Source of the DNA: Paraphaeosphaeria minitans
Lineage: Eukaryota; Ascomycota; Dothideomycetes; Pleosporales; Didymosphaeriaceae
DNA: 64,000 nucleotides
NCBI GenBank assembly: GCA_015832175.1
Contig: WJXW01000009.1
Location: 62,001-126,000, forward strand
Direction: 5' to 3'
This document shows, piece by piece, positions 35,048 to 47,996 of this stretch. How positions within the stretch are numbered: position 1 is the first letter of the stretch; each line of letters begins with the position of its first letter. Under the pieces are notes generated by a model. It worked only from the letters and a program-made list of their open reading frames with translations, made no database searches and had not been told where the DNA came from. The position numbers and the translations under genes are program-made.

Positions 35048-36234
35048 ATGGACGACCACGAGTCCGAACCCGCGATTAAGTTCAAGCGACGCAAAACCAC
35101 GCATACGAAACGCACGCGCCTAGAGACGGACGAAGAGACCTCCCTCGCGGCGCCGCAATCGCCGGATGCCGTTCCACACGATACTGCTACGCCTGCACTC
35201 GAAGGAGACGGGACTTCCCTCACATTGAAAGAGATACTGCGCAACCGGAAGCGGCCACGCAATCGCCTTCGCGAAGCTGCTGCGCGCGCAGAGCTCACCA
35301 AGACGCAGGCAGTCGTGCTGCGAGAACAGGACGCGGATGCGGATGCGCCTAAGCAGGGCTACACGAGCCGTTTTGTGCCGCAGACAGGACAGGTCATCGA
35401 TACGGACGATCAGCAGATGTATGTTGTGTTTTCCAGCTCCGTTCAGCGTTCCTATTCCCGGTCATCAGTCCTCACAACGTATACGCCTATGGCACAGAGG
35501 CTAACGAGCCAGTACGGAATACATAGAAGCCCGTCAAGCTGAAAAGAACCATCGTCTGTATGGCTGGCCCATACCACCTCATCTCACGCCCGCCCTTGCA
35601 GCCCTCGCTGTCGAACCTGCACCTGCACACGCAGCTCTCAGTCCGCCCGCCGCGCCAGAGCCCCGCGCAAAATCCGAACCCCCAGACGACGACGAGAAGG
35701 CCCACCGCCTCGCCGCCGGCATGGGCAAGCTCGAGGAGATAGATCTTGGGCCTGCATCTACCTCGCGCGCCGAGGCTGCGTGGAAGAAGCTGCACGGCGG
35801 AGGGCAAGAGGAGCCTGCGAAACTAAGGCTGGGTAGACATGGGAAGCCCCGTCGCCAGCCGAAGCGCAGGAATAGCGAGGATATACGGCGCGACGCCATG
35901 GTCGAGGCTGTACTGAGGGAGGCAAAGCGTAAGCCCCACACACCCTTCCTACGCTCTTCAAACCCATCTAACAAACCATGCAACAGTGGATTACTTCGAC
36001 TCCGCCCCACCTCCCTCCACCTCCGCGAGCACCACCCAGACCAACAACGACGAAGCTCTGGTCGAGCAGTTCCGCCAGGAGTTCCTGGACTCCATACAAG
36101 AGCGGCAGCAGCGGAAGCCTGCTGCGCCGGCAAAAGGGGAGAAAGAAGCGCCCAAGGGACCGAAGCTGGGTGGGAGTCGGAGCGCGAGGGCGAAGATGCA
36201 TGCGCTGGAGGAGGCGAAGACGAAGCAGAGGTGA
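35048..36234 (+). CDS. tls1: Tls1/HCA59 (C9orf78-like) splicing-associated protein
   Basis: Three exons (35048-35418, 35513-35928 and 35987-36234) join in phase to encode 344 residues. The block EILRNRKRPRNRLREAAARA, then SRFVPQTGQVIDTDD, then EYIEARQAEKNH, and DYFDSA near the end match the HCA59/Tls1 family. The rest is charged and disordered, with Lys/Arg clusters near the N-terminus (KFKRRKTTHTKR). Fission yeast Tls1 binds the spliceosomal helicase Brr2 and affects splicing of telomere factors; the human homologue C9orf78 also binds BRR2. A nuclear role in pre-mRNA splicing is therefore likely. Confidence 0.85.
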
Positions 36235-37196
36235 ATATCAGATAGTGCTGTGTGTTTTGTGCTGTTGATTTTGATGTTGAGGGGAGGAGAGGGTGGTTGA
36301 GTCGCTGCGTACGCTTGATTTCGTTACGTTGTTCTGGTTTCGTTCCGTTGCGCTCCCCATTTTCACGTCTATCCCGAAATCTCTACTAATATCCCCCAAG
36401 GACTAGGGTCGGTGGTGGGAGTGTCCTGCAGTCGAATGAGTGGCAGCGGAAAGATGTCAAGAGCTCGACGTGGTACACGGAGAAGTTCGAACTGGTTGGG
36501 GTTACGTGAAAGGCTGGGTATGGGAACTTGTATATACCGCCCAGCTCGGGGAGTTTCGGGCTTTGGAGTTGAGGAGAAGCGGTTTTGATATATGGGTATG
36601 GGCGTGATACGGGTGTATATTGCAAATCCGCTGAGGTAGAACAGTATATCGCTCTTTGTCCTCGCTTTTACAGCGCACCTGGTTTCAGCGTCTAGAGGCG
36701 GTCATTCAATGGAACTGCACATCAGCAAAACCATAAGTGTTTGCTGGGATGTGTCATGGATGATTTGCTGACCATGATATGTACTATGTAGTGGTGGGAC
36801 CGAGTACTCTGCGCTAGCCGACGCCACAAAGTGATGATGCGCCTCAGGTAGGCAACGTGGCGGTGCGTGCATGTTGAACCCCGTCCCGTTTATCGATTGC
36901 TGAATCGCTGCAGGTCCGCTTGCGCTCTCCAATCGCAGCTGAACACAGCAGCTTGCCTCGCGCCTTGACAACTGTCTAGACAAGCTGGTGACATAAATGT
37001 GCTAGTGCGCTTCAGTTGGAAACCGGTCCGGGGGGCTGAAGGGCGGTTGGTTCTGGATCCATCGTCGTGCTGCAAGCTCTCCGCTGTTCCTCCTTCACGC
37101 CGCGAAACCAGTCAGCAACCCGCTGAGCGGCACCCTGCGACCGCTCGACTGCTTAACTGTCTGCACAGCTTACACTGCAACAGTCTACCCCTCACA
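36235..37196. other. Intergenic
   Basis: No feature supported. The frame of the following F-box gene is open upstream to 36999, but the ATG at 37197 fits the domain start better. Confidence 0.5.
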
Positions 37197-38903
37197 ATGG
37201 CGCCCAAACCCAATTTCATGAACTTGTCCACCGACATCAAGACGCTTGTCATCGAACACGTTAATCGACCCACCGACCTCCGCAACGTATGCCTCGTGTG
37301 CAAGCAGCTCCACGAGATCGCCGTCCGCTCGCTGTACCACGAAGTCACCCTCGATGTGGGGAGCGCCAAAGACACACGCCTGGGTGCCTTTCTAAGCCCA
37401 AAGAACATCGGCTTGCAGCATATCAGGAAGTTGGATCTTTACCTGGCGGATGTGCTGGACAAGTGCAATCAGCAGCAAAAGGCAAACTTTGTGATCCGAG
37501 TGATTCTGGAGCTGCTCCCGGAACACATTCTGGAGAAATTCTCGTGGCATCCGTGGTCTCCGTTCTCCGGCGACAACTTGGTGCTGCTGTACAAGAAGCA
37601 GAAGCGCATGAGGTGGCTCGAGGGCATCGCACTGGACAAGGACGTCATCGAGGAAGTCAAGAAGATTTCAGACTTTGAGGGCCTCTTCGAGAATGTGAAC
37701 AAGTTGGGGTTGTACCCGGACAGCCGCGAGGTGCTGGACTACTGCCATCTGCTGCTCGAGAACTCGAAGAATGTGGACAAGATCACGCTGCATGCGAGCT
37801 TTGAGGATAGCGACTCGCCGATTCCGAATCGCGAGCTCAACGACTCGAGTACGGCGCCGGGGCTGATTACATCGACCATCTTCAGTCACATGCGGCCGTT
37901 CGAAACGTGCACACCGATGGCGTTGAAGGAGATCACGCTGCAAAAGATCAACTTGCGGTATGCGGCTACTACGTACTGCAAGCTGATTGACTTCCGGTCT
38001 GTCAAGTCTATTCGAGTCTTTGCGTGTGCGGGTGCCGACGCCCTGCTTGCAGAGCTTAGCAAGAGCACCAAGTTGCCGGAAAAGTTGGAGACTCTGGAAT
38101 TCAAACACGACGACAATCACGAGAACGATGGATTGGGTGCTCTGGATGGCTTCATGTGCCTTGTCTCTGGCATCAAGACGCTCACCATAGACTTGTCCTA
38201 TGCGAAGAGCTTACCAGCAGCTGCGGGTATTGTGCGGCATGGCAAGACGCTAAAGTCTCTGAATGTCCACGCAAGCCGCATCCCAGATGACTGTGATGAC
38301 GAGCTGGTGTATGACTACGCGTCTTTCTCGCAGCTCTGCAAAGACTGCCCGTTGCTCGAGCAGGTGTCGGTCGCGTTCCCGCAGGTCAGCGTCATCAGTT
38401 CGAAGCAGGACTCCTTCATCAATTTCGAGGTATGTGGATAGCACGCCATGCAAATCCAACATGCTAACATGCCCCAGAACTGCCTCGGCGACCTCCCCAA
38501 CCTCGTAACCCTCAACATCACCACCTGGCCCACGACCTCCCCCTCCTCGACCAAGCTCCCCCGCAAAATCTACGAGCACCTCCTCCAAGGCCTCGCGCAG
38601 CAAGGGTTCGAGCGCTCGTCGGCGCACGCGGCCGAGCAAAAGCGGACGTCCAAGCTCGCGATCCTCGCGTGGGGTTCCTCGGACAAGGTGTACGACCGCG
38701 AGGATAGCCAGAACCAGATCATCTTCGTCAAGGGCAGGCAGGTGGATCCGCTGGGCAACGAGCGCTTCACGGCGGTGCAGATTGGGTGGTGTCTGCGGAA
38801 GTTTGTGGATGCCGGGCCCAAGAGCGACATCTTGGATTTCTCGCTCGCGAAGACGAGCAGGCCGCCGACGAGGGAGAGCGCGAGTAGTGACGATTCGGAT
38901 TGA
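37197..38903 (+). CDS. F-box-like protein with leucine-rich repeat-like region
   Basis: Two exons (37197-38429 and 38478-38903) join in phase to encode 552 residues. The N-terminus (NLSTDIKTLVIEHVNRPTDL, then NVCLVCKQLHEIAVRSLYHE) is an F-box-like helix set that should bind Skp1. The rest has irregular repeats of the LKEITLQKINL and IKTLTIDLSY kind, as in divergent leucine-rich repeats of fungal F-box proteins. It may select substrates for SCF ubiquitin ligase. The Ser/Asp-rich C-terminus (RESASSDDSD) is probably disordered. The substrate is unknown. An ATG was chosen that sits just before the F-box, as in relatives. Confidence 0.75.
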
Positions 38904-39960
38904 CTACATGAAGTGGATGTTGACTGAGGGATCAGGTGCGACAAGCGATGCGACGTTCGATGCTGAGGTTGCGGGGTGAGGTGAGCGTTTCCACGAGCCA
39001 ACCGTAATTGCGGGCACTAGGGCGGGTTCGAATGGCGAAAATATGGGGATGGACGAGTACAGGCGGCGGTAGTCGCTGTTTCGTTGGTGGGTGGGTATTG
39101 GCGTTTGCGGTTGAAGGCGTTGGGGCCAAGGTAGATATCCACTCACATTGGCTGCGGGCGCGTTCGTAACAACGTTTTCAAGCTTTGATGTATATTTGGA
39201 CTGAAATGGGCTGCAAGAGAGCGATGTAGATTGACGCCATGTCACGGTGTGTTCGTTTAGGAAGTCTTTGTTCGCGTTTACAAGACCAGTCATGGGCGAG
39301 GAAGGCAATCGGCTTTGGCCGGAAACGGCGGAGAGGTGGCAGAGGCCAACCGCATACCTACCGTACTTGTACTGGAGGAGCCGGAGATGATGCTCAGTAG
39401 ATTTTCAACAATTGACGTCGGCCGTGTGTCAGTTACGGTAGTCTATCTACCTAGAAACGCGACGTTGGCTCGAGTATCTACGTAGTTGACGTTGATGTGC
39501 GGGGACGAGCAAGAGAAAGGCATTGGCCAATGGCCTGGCTACCTCACCATTCTATAACACTTCCCACACCACCTATCTATTATCTAGACTATCTACAGAG
39601 ACAGCAGGAAGAGGAATCGCACGCCGCGAATCCGCACTCACCAGGATAAACCAGGTAGGCCGGAGCTTGGCCTGTGCCCGTGACGCGAGCGCGTCTGTTG
39701 CTGCTGCTGCTGCTGCTGCTTCATCGCGGTGCGTTCGTAATCGCGGCGTCTTTCTTTGTATTCTTCAGTGGGTCAACCGCACGCGTCCGTCGTCCCCACG
39801 GTCGACCCCGGGCACCTTTGAGCTCACGCTGGAGCCCGAATTCTCCGGACTCTCGTCTCTTTCCCTCCGAGGCAGATTGGGCGACAGCACTGGAGTCGCT
39901 TCTGGCCGCCACGGCTCGCTCTCACGGTAAATCATCGGCGCAAGCACCGGCGCAAGCATC
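38904..39960. other. Intergenic, promoter region of the Zn2Cys6 gene
   Basis: About 1.06 kb. A TAC/CTAC-rich patch lies near 39355-39485 and a CTG run of seven units near 39699-39721. No gene was supported. Confidence 0.6.
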
Positions 39961-42379
39961 ATGTCGTCTCAGTATCCTCCGCCGCCGGGCTCCGATGAAC
40001 CCCACTACACGCCCATTTATCCTGCACCGACTTCACAGCCTGGCCACGACCTGCTGGACCAAGGACACCTGCCGCCGCCGCCGCCGCAGCAGCAGCAGCG
40101 CCTGCAGCCCTACCCGCACGACATCTATCCCAAGGTCGACCATGTGCTGCAACTGCAGCAGCAGGCGAACCATGCCCTGGGCCCCGATCAGAGACAGCAG
40201 CAGGCGAACCATGCCCTGAGCCCCGACCAGAGACGGCAGCAGCAGCAGGGCGTCGCCGCCGGCCTGAGTCCGCTCAGCATGCACGATGCCCCCACGCTCA
40301 CTCACGTCCACGACGGCGCCGGGCCCAAGACGAATCGCCTGCGGAAGGCCTGCGACTCGTGCAGCATTCGCAAGGTCAAGGTAGCGCTCCATCGACACCC
40401 CCTCCTACCCCGCCTAACAGCATGCGCAGTGCGATGAATCAGGGCCCCCGTGTCGAGCCTGCGCCGCCCTCGACATCCCGTGCACCTTCGAGCGACCGAG
40501 CCGCCGCCGCGGTCCCCCGAATCGCCATGCCGAAGCCATCAAGAAGAAGCGCCGGGTAGAGGACGGAGACGTTGACCCAGCGCAGCCTCACGTCGCCTCC
40601 TCGCCTACCAATGCCGCCCATGCGCTCGCCCAGCTCGCCGCTCCCCCGCACCCCAAGCCGACCGCAGAATCCATCTGCTCCCTCCCCATCATGAACAGCC
40701 TGATCGATGACTTCTTCACCTACATCCACCCTCTGTGTCCCTTCCCGCACGAGCCCTCGTTCCGAGAGGCCTGGAACAACCGCGAAGACTGCGGCAACGA
40801 CTCCTTCCTGGCACTTTTGGCTTCCATGGTCGCTGCCCTCGTGGCGTCTTTTCCGCGCAAACCACGGCTCCATCTCAAGCACCAGACGCGCGATTTCTTC
40901 CCCAACCACCTCGCGCTCGTCGATCGGTGTAGGGAAATTTGCGCTCAGGCACGCGGCCCGGGATATCTGGATAAGCCGAGCTTGAATGTCTACGATGCGT
41001 GCACGAGCTACTTCCTGGGGCTGGTGGGCGGATACACGTTCCGGTGGCGGCAGCTGAGGTTGTACTTGGGCGAGTGTCTGACCATTCTGCGCTCGTTGGG
41101 GTTGCACAAGGCGAAAGAGCAGGGGTATACGTTTCTGGGGCAACTGCCTGAGGCGACGGGCTCGTTGGGACCCAAGTTTGAGGGCTCCAGGGATGTGCCG
41201 CTGGACTATATTACTGAGCAGATAGGTCGGAGGGTCTTCTACACTCTTTTTGTGGGCGTGCGGTAGGCTGATCATCCTATCCTCCGACGTCACCTGCTAA
41301 TCGTAATTAGGAACCTGCAGCAGCTGGGAGCTTCTTTTGGGGAGCTCACTCTGCTACCTTCGACGCCAACCGAACAGCTTCCACCGCTGCCTTTGGAAGT
41401 GGATGATGCATGCATCTTCCCTCACGAAATTCTTCCGCAACCCCCAGATGTGGTCTCCGAAGTGACGGGCTTCAATCTCAACGTCCGCATCTACAATTCC
41501 TACGCAGCACTCTCAACATCCGAGATGGCCTACGGCATCGACGAGCTCTACGACTGGGACCAACAGCAACGCGTGCTCGACCTGGTACTGCAGCGCTGCA
41601 GAGAAGTGCTCGCCAACATGCCCTCGGTACTCCAAGTGCAAAACAAGCCGCAGGACGGAGGCTTTGGCCAGCGCCGCCAGCCCTACTACCCGCCCATGCC
41701 CGAGTACGCCGGCATGCGTGACCCAAACCTCAACAACCTCGGCAACCCGGACCTCGTCGAAGCCCGGCGCACCATGCAGTACGAGATCCAGAAAGCCAAC
41801 ATCTACGGCTCGCACCTCAGCACGCGCTCCTACCTCGTGGAAAAGTACTTTGCGCTCCTCGAAAAGTCCAACAACGCGCGCACCCAGCACGCGCTCCAGT
41901 CATCCCCCTCGGCCCCCTTCACCGGCCTCGACCGCCTCGTCGCCAGCTCCACCATCGAAGCCGAGGAACTCGAGAAGCGCATGAGCGAGGAGCGCGAGCA
42001 GGTCGTCAAGGACCTGCTCGTCGTCCTCGGCAGCATCGACATGATCAACATGGAGCCGAACGGGGATAGCTTCACGCAGAAGATCCGCAGCATCGCGAGC
42101 ACCCTGCTGGAGATCCCAAAGGAGAGGAAGGGCAGCGTCGCGCTGCAGCATCAGGACTATCTCTACAAGTTCTTGGATGTTTTGAGTCGGTTGGAGAGGG
42201 TGAAGCCCGAGGGATCGGATCCGAGCGCGGGGCCGGTAAGTCTCGCTCCCGTGTGGGTGGATGGGTGCGATCCTGACGGCTTGCAGGTCGACGAGGAGGA
42301 TGAGTTGAGGGCATGGGCGGACATTAGGGATTACCAGCTCAAGTTCCAGGAGCAGGGTGGCATCTATGGGTTCAATTGA
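39961..42379 (+). CDS. Zn2Cys6 fungal transcription factor
   Basis: Four exons (39961-40380, 40430-41262, 41311-42235 and 42287-42379) join in phase to encode 756 residues. The first 125 residues are Pro/Gln-rich. The zinc cluster follows in the order KACDSCSIRKVKCD, then GPPCRACAALDIPC, with six Cys in the spacing of the GAL4 family. The first intron falls inside the cluster. A basic stretch (KKKRRV) comes next. The middle (FTYIHPLCPFPHEPSFREAW to YTFRWRQLRLYLGECLTILR) is the fungal-specific regulatory domain. The last intron (51 nt) has no stop in frame. Target genes are not evident; no biosynthetic cluster lies next to it. Confidence 0.92.
40162..40239 (+). repeat. 39 nt tandem duplication in the Gln-rich region of the transcription factor
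   Basis: Two 39 nt copies differ at a few bases and encode QANHALGPDQRQQ and QANHALSPDQRRQ. The surrounding DNA is CAG-rich, which favours slippage. Confidence 0.85.
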
Positions 42380-45300
42380 CGTGATAGTGCTGGGGGGGAA
42401 GATGGAAAAAGTGGGCGTGTTTGCCGACGGCACCGCGGGAGTGTGTGTAAATAGTACATCATGAGCCGAATCGTGCAGATCTTGTTCTTTCGATGGCATC
42501 GCTGAAAGCGCTCAAGAAGAAAAAGTTAGACTTGTAGCGGGACATTGAAACAGGCGGCGGTTCGGGCGTGCTTGGTTCGCCATGAGCGGCTAAGGTCGGT
42601 CTTGCCTTGCGTGTGGCGTTGTGACTAGACTGACATCTGGGGAAGGAGCGGATCGTGCCTTGCGTGTGGCGTTCGTTGGGGCTAGACTGACATCTGATCT
42701 GGGGAAGGAGCGGATCACCTACACCTAGCCTAGGCAAGGAACGAGTCGTGCCTTGTCGCCTCATTTACGTTTTGCTTTCTTCTTTTACCATCGTCACTAT
42801 CGCCTTCACCTTCACCTTTTGCTTGGGCGCTCGCTGTTTTATTAGGCGGTGTGAAGGAGGGGGGGGGGAAGAGGCTTTGCAGCTAACAGTCTAATTCTAC
42901 ACGGAAATGTACCACGAGGTATCTGAAGTACTGCTTGCGAAATAGGTATTTCGGACCACGATGGACCACGTGATTGACAGACATGATGGAGATTTTTGCC
43001 GCGCAGAGCGGCCTCCACCACATATTTTGAATATATACTTGGCGATGGTATTAGCCACGTCCCGGATGGACGGAGAGAGGCGAATGAGGACGTGCCTCTC
43101 GATATATACTTCGAGCACGGCATGTTGGCAAAGTCACTTGCGATGATATAATTCAAATCTATAGGTTAAGGTACCATAGCCTTGGCAGCTCTTCCCTCTA
43201 TAATACGGTAACGTACTGTACTGTAGGTACCTAATGAGAGCGTACATAATCTCACGTCCTCGGTGTCGATGCGGAAAGCGGAACCCCACGCCCCGTAGAC
43301 TTCCGCGTGGCGCTCGTGTGAGAGCGTAATCGGGTTGTTATTACGGGAGACTTTGTCTATCGTAGGACAGTGCCTTTTGATTCGGTGGTCTGGGTAGGTA
43401 GGTAGGTGGCGTACTTGATAACATGTCGCTTTCTTTTTTTTTTTTTTTTAGGGGGGGAGGGGGTTTGGGTATGTATGTATGTACGCTCTGGCTCTCTCTT
43501 CTGGGACTGGAAGATATCTAGCGAATGTACTTTTATGGGTTGGGCTTTGTGTATGTTTTTTCTTTTCTTCTTTTCCTTTCATCCGCACAGCTTTACGTGG
43601 TATGGTGGATACAGGACTTGAAATACTATCCCGCAATGTTTAATTTTCAATAAGAGGGGTAGGGCTAGGGGTAAAGCTAGGGTGTGCTGCAAGTCACGTT
43701 TTTTTTTTTTTTTTTCACCTTCTTGCGACGATGACGACGATGACGACTATGATGACGAAGACGGATCTGACGGCTATAGCTCGTTTAGCAAGAGGTATAA
43801 AAAGGGGCTCTTGGAATTTGGGAATCTTCCTCATTCTTTTCTTGGCTGAGGCGGGGTTGTCGGGATTTTGGATAAAGAAAACAAAAAAAGAAAATACAAA
43901 AATACAAAAGACGTTGCCCACTTGCGATGGAGTGCGTTCGTTCGGGGGGAGCCTCGCCACGCTTTTTTTTTTTGCGAAAGCGTTCGAGTGGGAGTGGGTG
44001 TGGGAGTGCATGGGGAGTCCTCCGCTGGAAAACATATACTTCATGTAACATCTCAACTACGGGCCTTCTCCTCCTCGAGCAAGACATGCGTACGCGCACG
44101 CTGAAGCTCAAGAAGCGAATTACTTTTGACTTACTTTCTGTAAGCGAGATCGTGCGAGGTTAAGTGTCTAAAAGGCGCACTTGGACGAACTGATGGGCTG
44201 TCAGAACCAGGGGTCACGGCGAGGTTATGAGTGCTTCGCCGTTGGGCTGTCAGATGGATGTTTCTCTGGTGATGATGTGGGAGCGCACCAAAGGTGTGGT
44301 TAGGCGAGCGAGCGTGGTTTATAAAGGAGAGGCTTACTATCTGCTTTGTCTCCCGCACGCTTTGTCTTGTGGGCTGGTAATATGGGCTATGTGGAAAATT
44401 TGCTCGCCCAGATGTATGGGATTGGAAGGTCGGTAGTATGGGGGAAAAATTATGTGCCCGTGATGTCGCCGCGGTGTTGGCATGTATGTGCATGCATGTC
44501 TAGTGAAGATGGGAGGCCGCATCACTCTCTTGCGGCAGCTTGTGAATGAAAGTATAAATTAAGTGTCTGGTTCCCAATTGTTGTTGCCGCCACACACTAG
44601 CTCTTCTGGATGGGAACTAAAAGACTGATCTGCCCGCTTTGATGTGCCTTAAAATGGGCCCAATGTGCAGTTTACAGGCTTTTCTTAGCGTGGATCCGGG
44701 GGTTATGAACGCGAGGAGCGATGTCAGAGGGTGGCAATGAGACCGGGGACGAGGGTGCTCTACGTATAGAAATGGTTAAACTGTACTTACCATCTTCATC
44801 TGTCCGCATAGCTAGTGTCTTAATTTAGGAACTCATTCACAGCGGCTAACAGGAAACAAAAAACTAGACGTGCGGGACCACAAACACTCTCGTAGCAACT
44901 CACTGTGTGATGCGGTCGTAAAACCATCATATAATAGTTTGTCCCGAAATCTCATAATGTATGCTCAAAAGCCGGCAGGCACAGCCACATTCATGAGACC
45001 AAGAAAAGAGAACTAGGACTTTCTACGGTCTTCTATCTGGGGCCGGGGGAGGGCAATGAAATTTGCAGCTAGTGACGCGGGAGTTGCTTGGGTGCGTGGA
45101 GGTGTGTGTAACGCTTCTCTTCTACTTCTTACGCTCTAAATCGCATACTTCCCCTCCCCTACCCTAGGAAAACTAAAAGAGTGAGTCAATGGCGTTATGT
45201 GTCCAGAAAAACTTAAAATGCTAATCCATACCGTTTTCGCCGCGTGCAAGGCAACATCATTAACATAGAAGATCTGTATGTGACCGCCCTTGGTCCTGTG

Positions 45301-47473
45301 GCATAATACGCAGCCGCAAAGATGTATAAACCGTCGTCCTTCTACTTTGTTTTTAACCAAACACTTCTCTCTGTTATTTGGACTATAATACGAAGACGAA
45401 GTCTGTATGTGCCAAAAACCTCGTGCTAGCGCTTTCGATGGGATGTCTGATGCGCCCTCAAGGCAGTAGTCAAATTAAGAATCTTGGGAACGAATGCAAC
45501 CGTCCGCAGTTTAGAGACGCCAAACGCAGCCACGAAATTGTATAAATACTGTCCCTGTGCTTAGCATTTATTCGCACGCTTTCCTTTCCTCTTACCACTA
45601 GAAATTAGAGCGCACTACTGCATGCTACTTGGTCGTAGCAGAAGAAGTAAGTTATGCCGCTGTCGTCGTGAGGGAGGAATTAGAAATGCACTTCTGGTTG
45701 TTCTCTGAGCTAGCATTGGGCTTCACAAAAGTAATCTCAGAGCTCATATGTGTCTAGCGTCTGCGGGTCCTCCTTAGTGCAACTATCTGCGTGTGTTTGG
45801 AATATACAAAACGCAGAGCAGATGGATGCGTAAGTCTACACCGTTTCCTAATTCAAAGGACTTAAAGCTGCATTTTTGCCGTCAAATATGCATAAAATAA
45901 ATTAGACCTTGAGCCCACGCGTACTGCTTTGGGGTGTCGAGAGAGCGAGTGTAAGACTGCGATATTAGGTATTGATGTGTCTGGCCGCTGTTTTACGAAA
46001 TACGAAGTAGCTAATCTTGGGTGGTGGGAAGCATAAAATATGGGTTTCCGCTTTTGTTATTTCTGCACATGGTTCTCCTATTTAGGCACGAAAAACCGTT
46101 GCGATCCTGCCGCATGGGACTAAAAGTGTTGCAGCGCCCGTTCGATTTTCTTTCGGGTGAGGAGAGAAGATAATGAAGACTGCGACTTTCGGCATCCATG
46201 TGTCAAGTGGGCCTGTGGGATACACTGCAGCATCCCTCATATGCATCAATTGCGATTTTTCGAGTACTTTACTTTCGAACACTTTCCCCTAGTTTAGACA
46301 CCACAATTACGCTTCTACTGCTTTATGGGACTGGGCTCCGTACCGATTCCATGGTATGGTTGGTCTTAATCTTTTAGGGAATGTGAGTGACAGTAAAGAA
46401 GGGATTTCCTAGGGCTATGAATTGTTAGGATAGACTAATCAATCCTGTATAGGCTTATTGTATTATATGGTGAGCTCCTGTAGTATAAGGCATTTAGAAG
46501 TGCAGTTTCTGTCGCAGCAACTATAGGAACCTAAATTGGAGACATACGGTACCAATGTTTTGTGTGTTTAATGTGTTAAGAACCATAAGACTTTTACTCG
46601 CATAACTTTGCCTCTGCGCGAGGAGCCTTGCGGCTTAATTAGAAGGTTACAAGAACTTTTAATTTGCGTCCAGCACAAAAAAAGCTAATATACTTAAGTA
46701 TATTACTCACCACAAGGGTACTAACATTTTGGATTCCACTTTTGGCAGCAAATCGTACCGCAATACCTGTGCAGTAAAGGTCTAAACTTAACTCTAGAGA
46801 TTTCTACTACAGTTTACTAAGCAGCGCTGTAAACGTACCGTACAGGGTCCGTACTAAGGTCCAGTACGTACGTACGGGTGCTAAGGTCAAGTTAGTACGT
46901 ACGGATTGACTGGAATGGGTACAGTACGCTTCCTACTATATACTAAGCTTGTCAGAGTATACAAACTGCCTAGTTATAAAAGTCGCTAGTGTTAAGACTG
47001 CATGAAACAGAACCTAATCTCTGTTGGGAGCGTAGACGATTTGGTTTTGTACGCAACCGCCTTCATTGTTAACCTATACCCTTGTAGCATATTGACACAA
47101 CACAAAGCACTGTGAAGACTTGCTTGTTATGACTGAACGGTAGCGAAAGAGCGACTGTATATACCAGGCGCGAACTACATGGTGATTGTATCATAGAGAG
47201 GGCCTGAAGCTATGGCGGTCTTAAGTGCGAATGAATGTAGTGGTGCAAGATACCCTAAACCCCTTCACGAGATTCCATAATCTGCAAATCAACACCTGTT
47301 CAACAGGAATCGAGTCACGGTATATGGACTCAGATTCAGCAACGGATTATGCAAGATTCTGCTTCCTTCCAAAAAGAACCAGACCCGGCGGGAAGGGCCG
47401 AGCTTTCCCAAAAACCATAGGATGTTGAGACCGGCTCCTCGCATGGTATCTACTTGTCTTCCTGTTCGATACG
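42380..47473. other. Gene-poor region of about 5 kb
   Basis: No credible coding frame was seen on either strand. Poly-T tracts occur near 43434, 43700 and 43965. Between 44.6 and 47.2 kb base composition is closer to even than in the flanking genes and open frames longer than 60 codons are almost absent. Two imperfect copies of a 27 nt unit rich in gtacgtacgg lie at about 46850-46905. No transposon motif was recognised. Confidence 0.6.
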
Positions 47474-47963
47474 CTACTGCTGTTCTCCATCCCGTTTTTT
47501 CTTCCCCTTCTTTTCTTGAAGCAACCTCTTCATTCTCGCCTTAGCAGTCTTTTTCTTCAGAGGCTCCGCTGTAGCCTGCTCTTCCTCCTGTGGCTCGGTA
47601 TCAGCGACATTAATGGAGTTCTCATAGAAAATCTCAGCTTCTAACGCAGAAAGAGATGGCTCGTAGCATGTCTGAGGCTCCGGATCAGGGACGGAAGCTT
47701 CCCATCGAGTCTCGGATTCTTCGATAGGAGCTGGCTCCTCAACAACATCAAGGGCTGGTAGTTGGTCGTCGCTGATATAGCTACACTCGAAAAACCCTGC
47801 TGCTGCTTCTTCCACTTTAAGTTTCTCTTTCTCTTTCTCTTTCTCTTTCTCTTTCTCTTTCTCTTTCTCTTTCTCTTTCTCTTTCTCTTTCTCTTTCTCT
47901 TTCTCTTTCTCTTTCTCTTTCTCTTTCTCTTTCTCTTTCTCTTTCTCTTTCTCTTTCTCTTTC

Positions 47964-47996
<33 letters not shown>

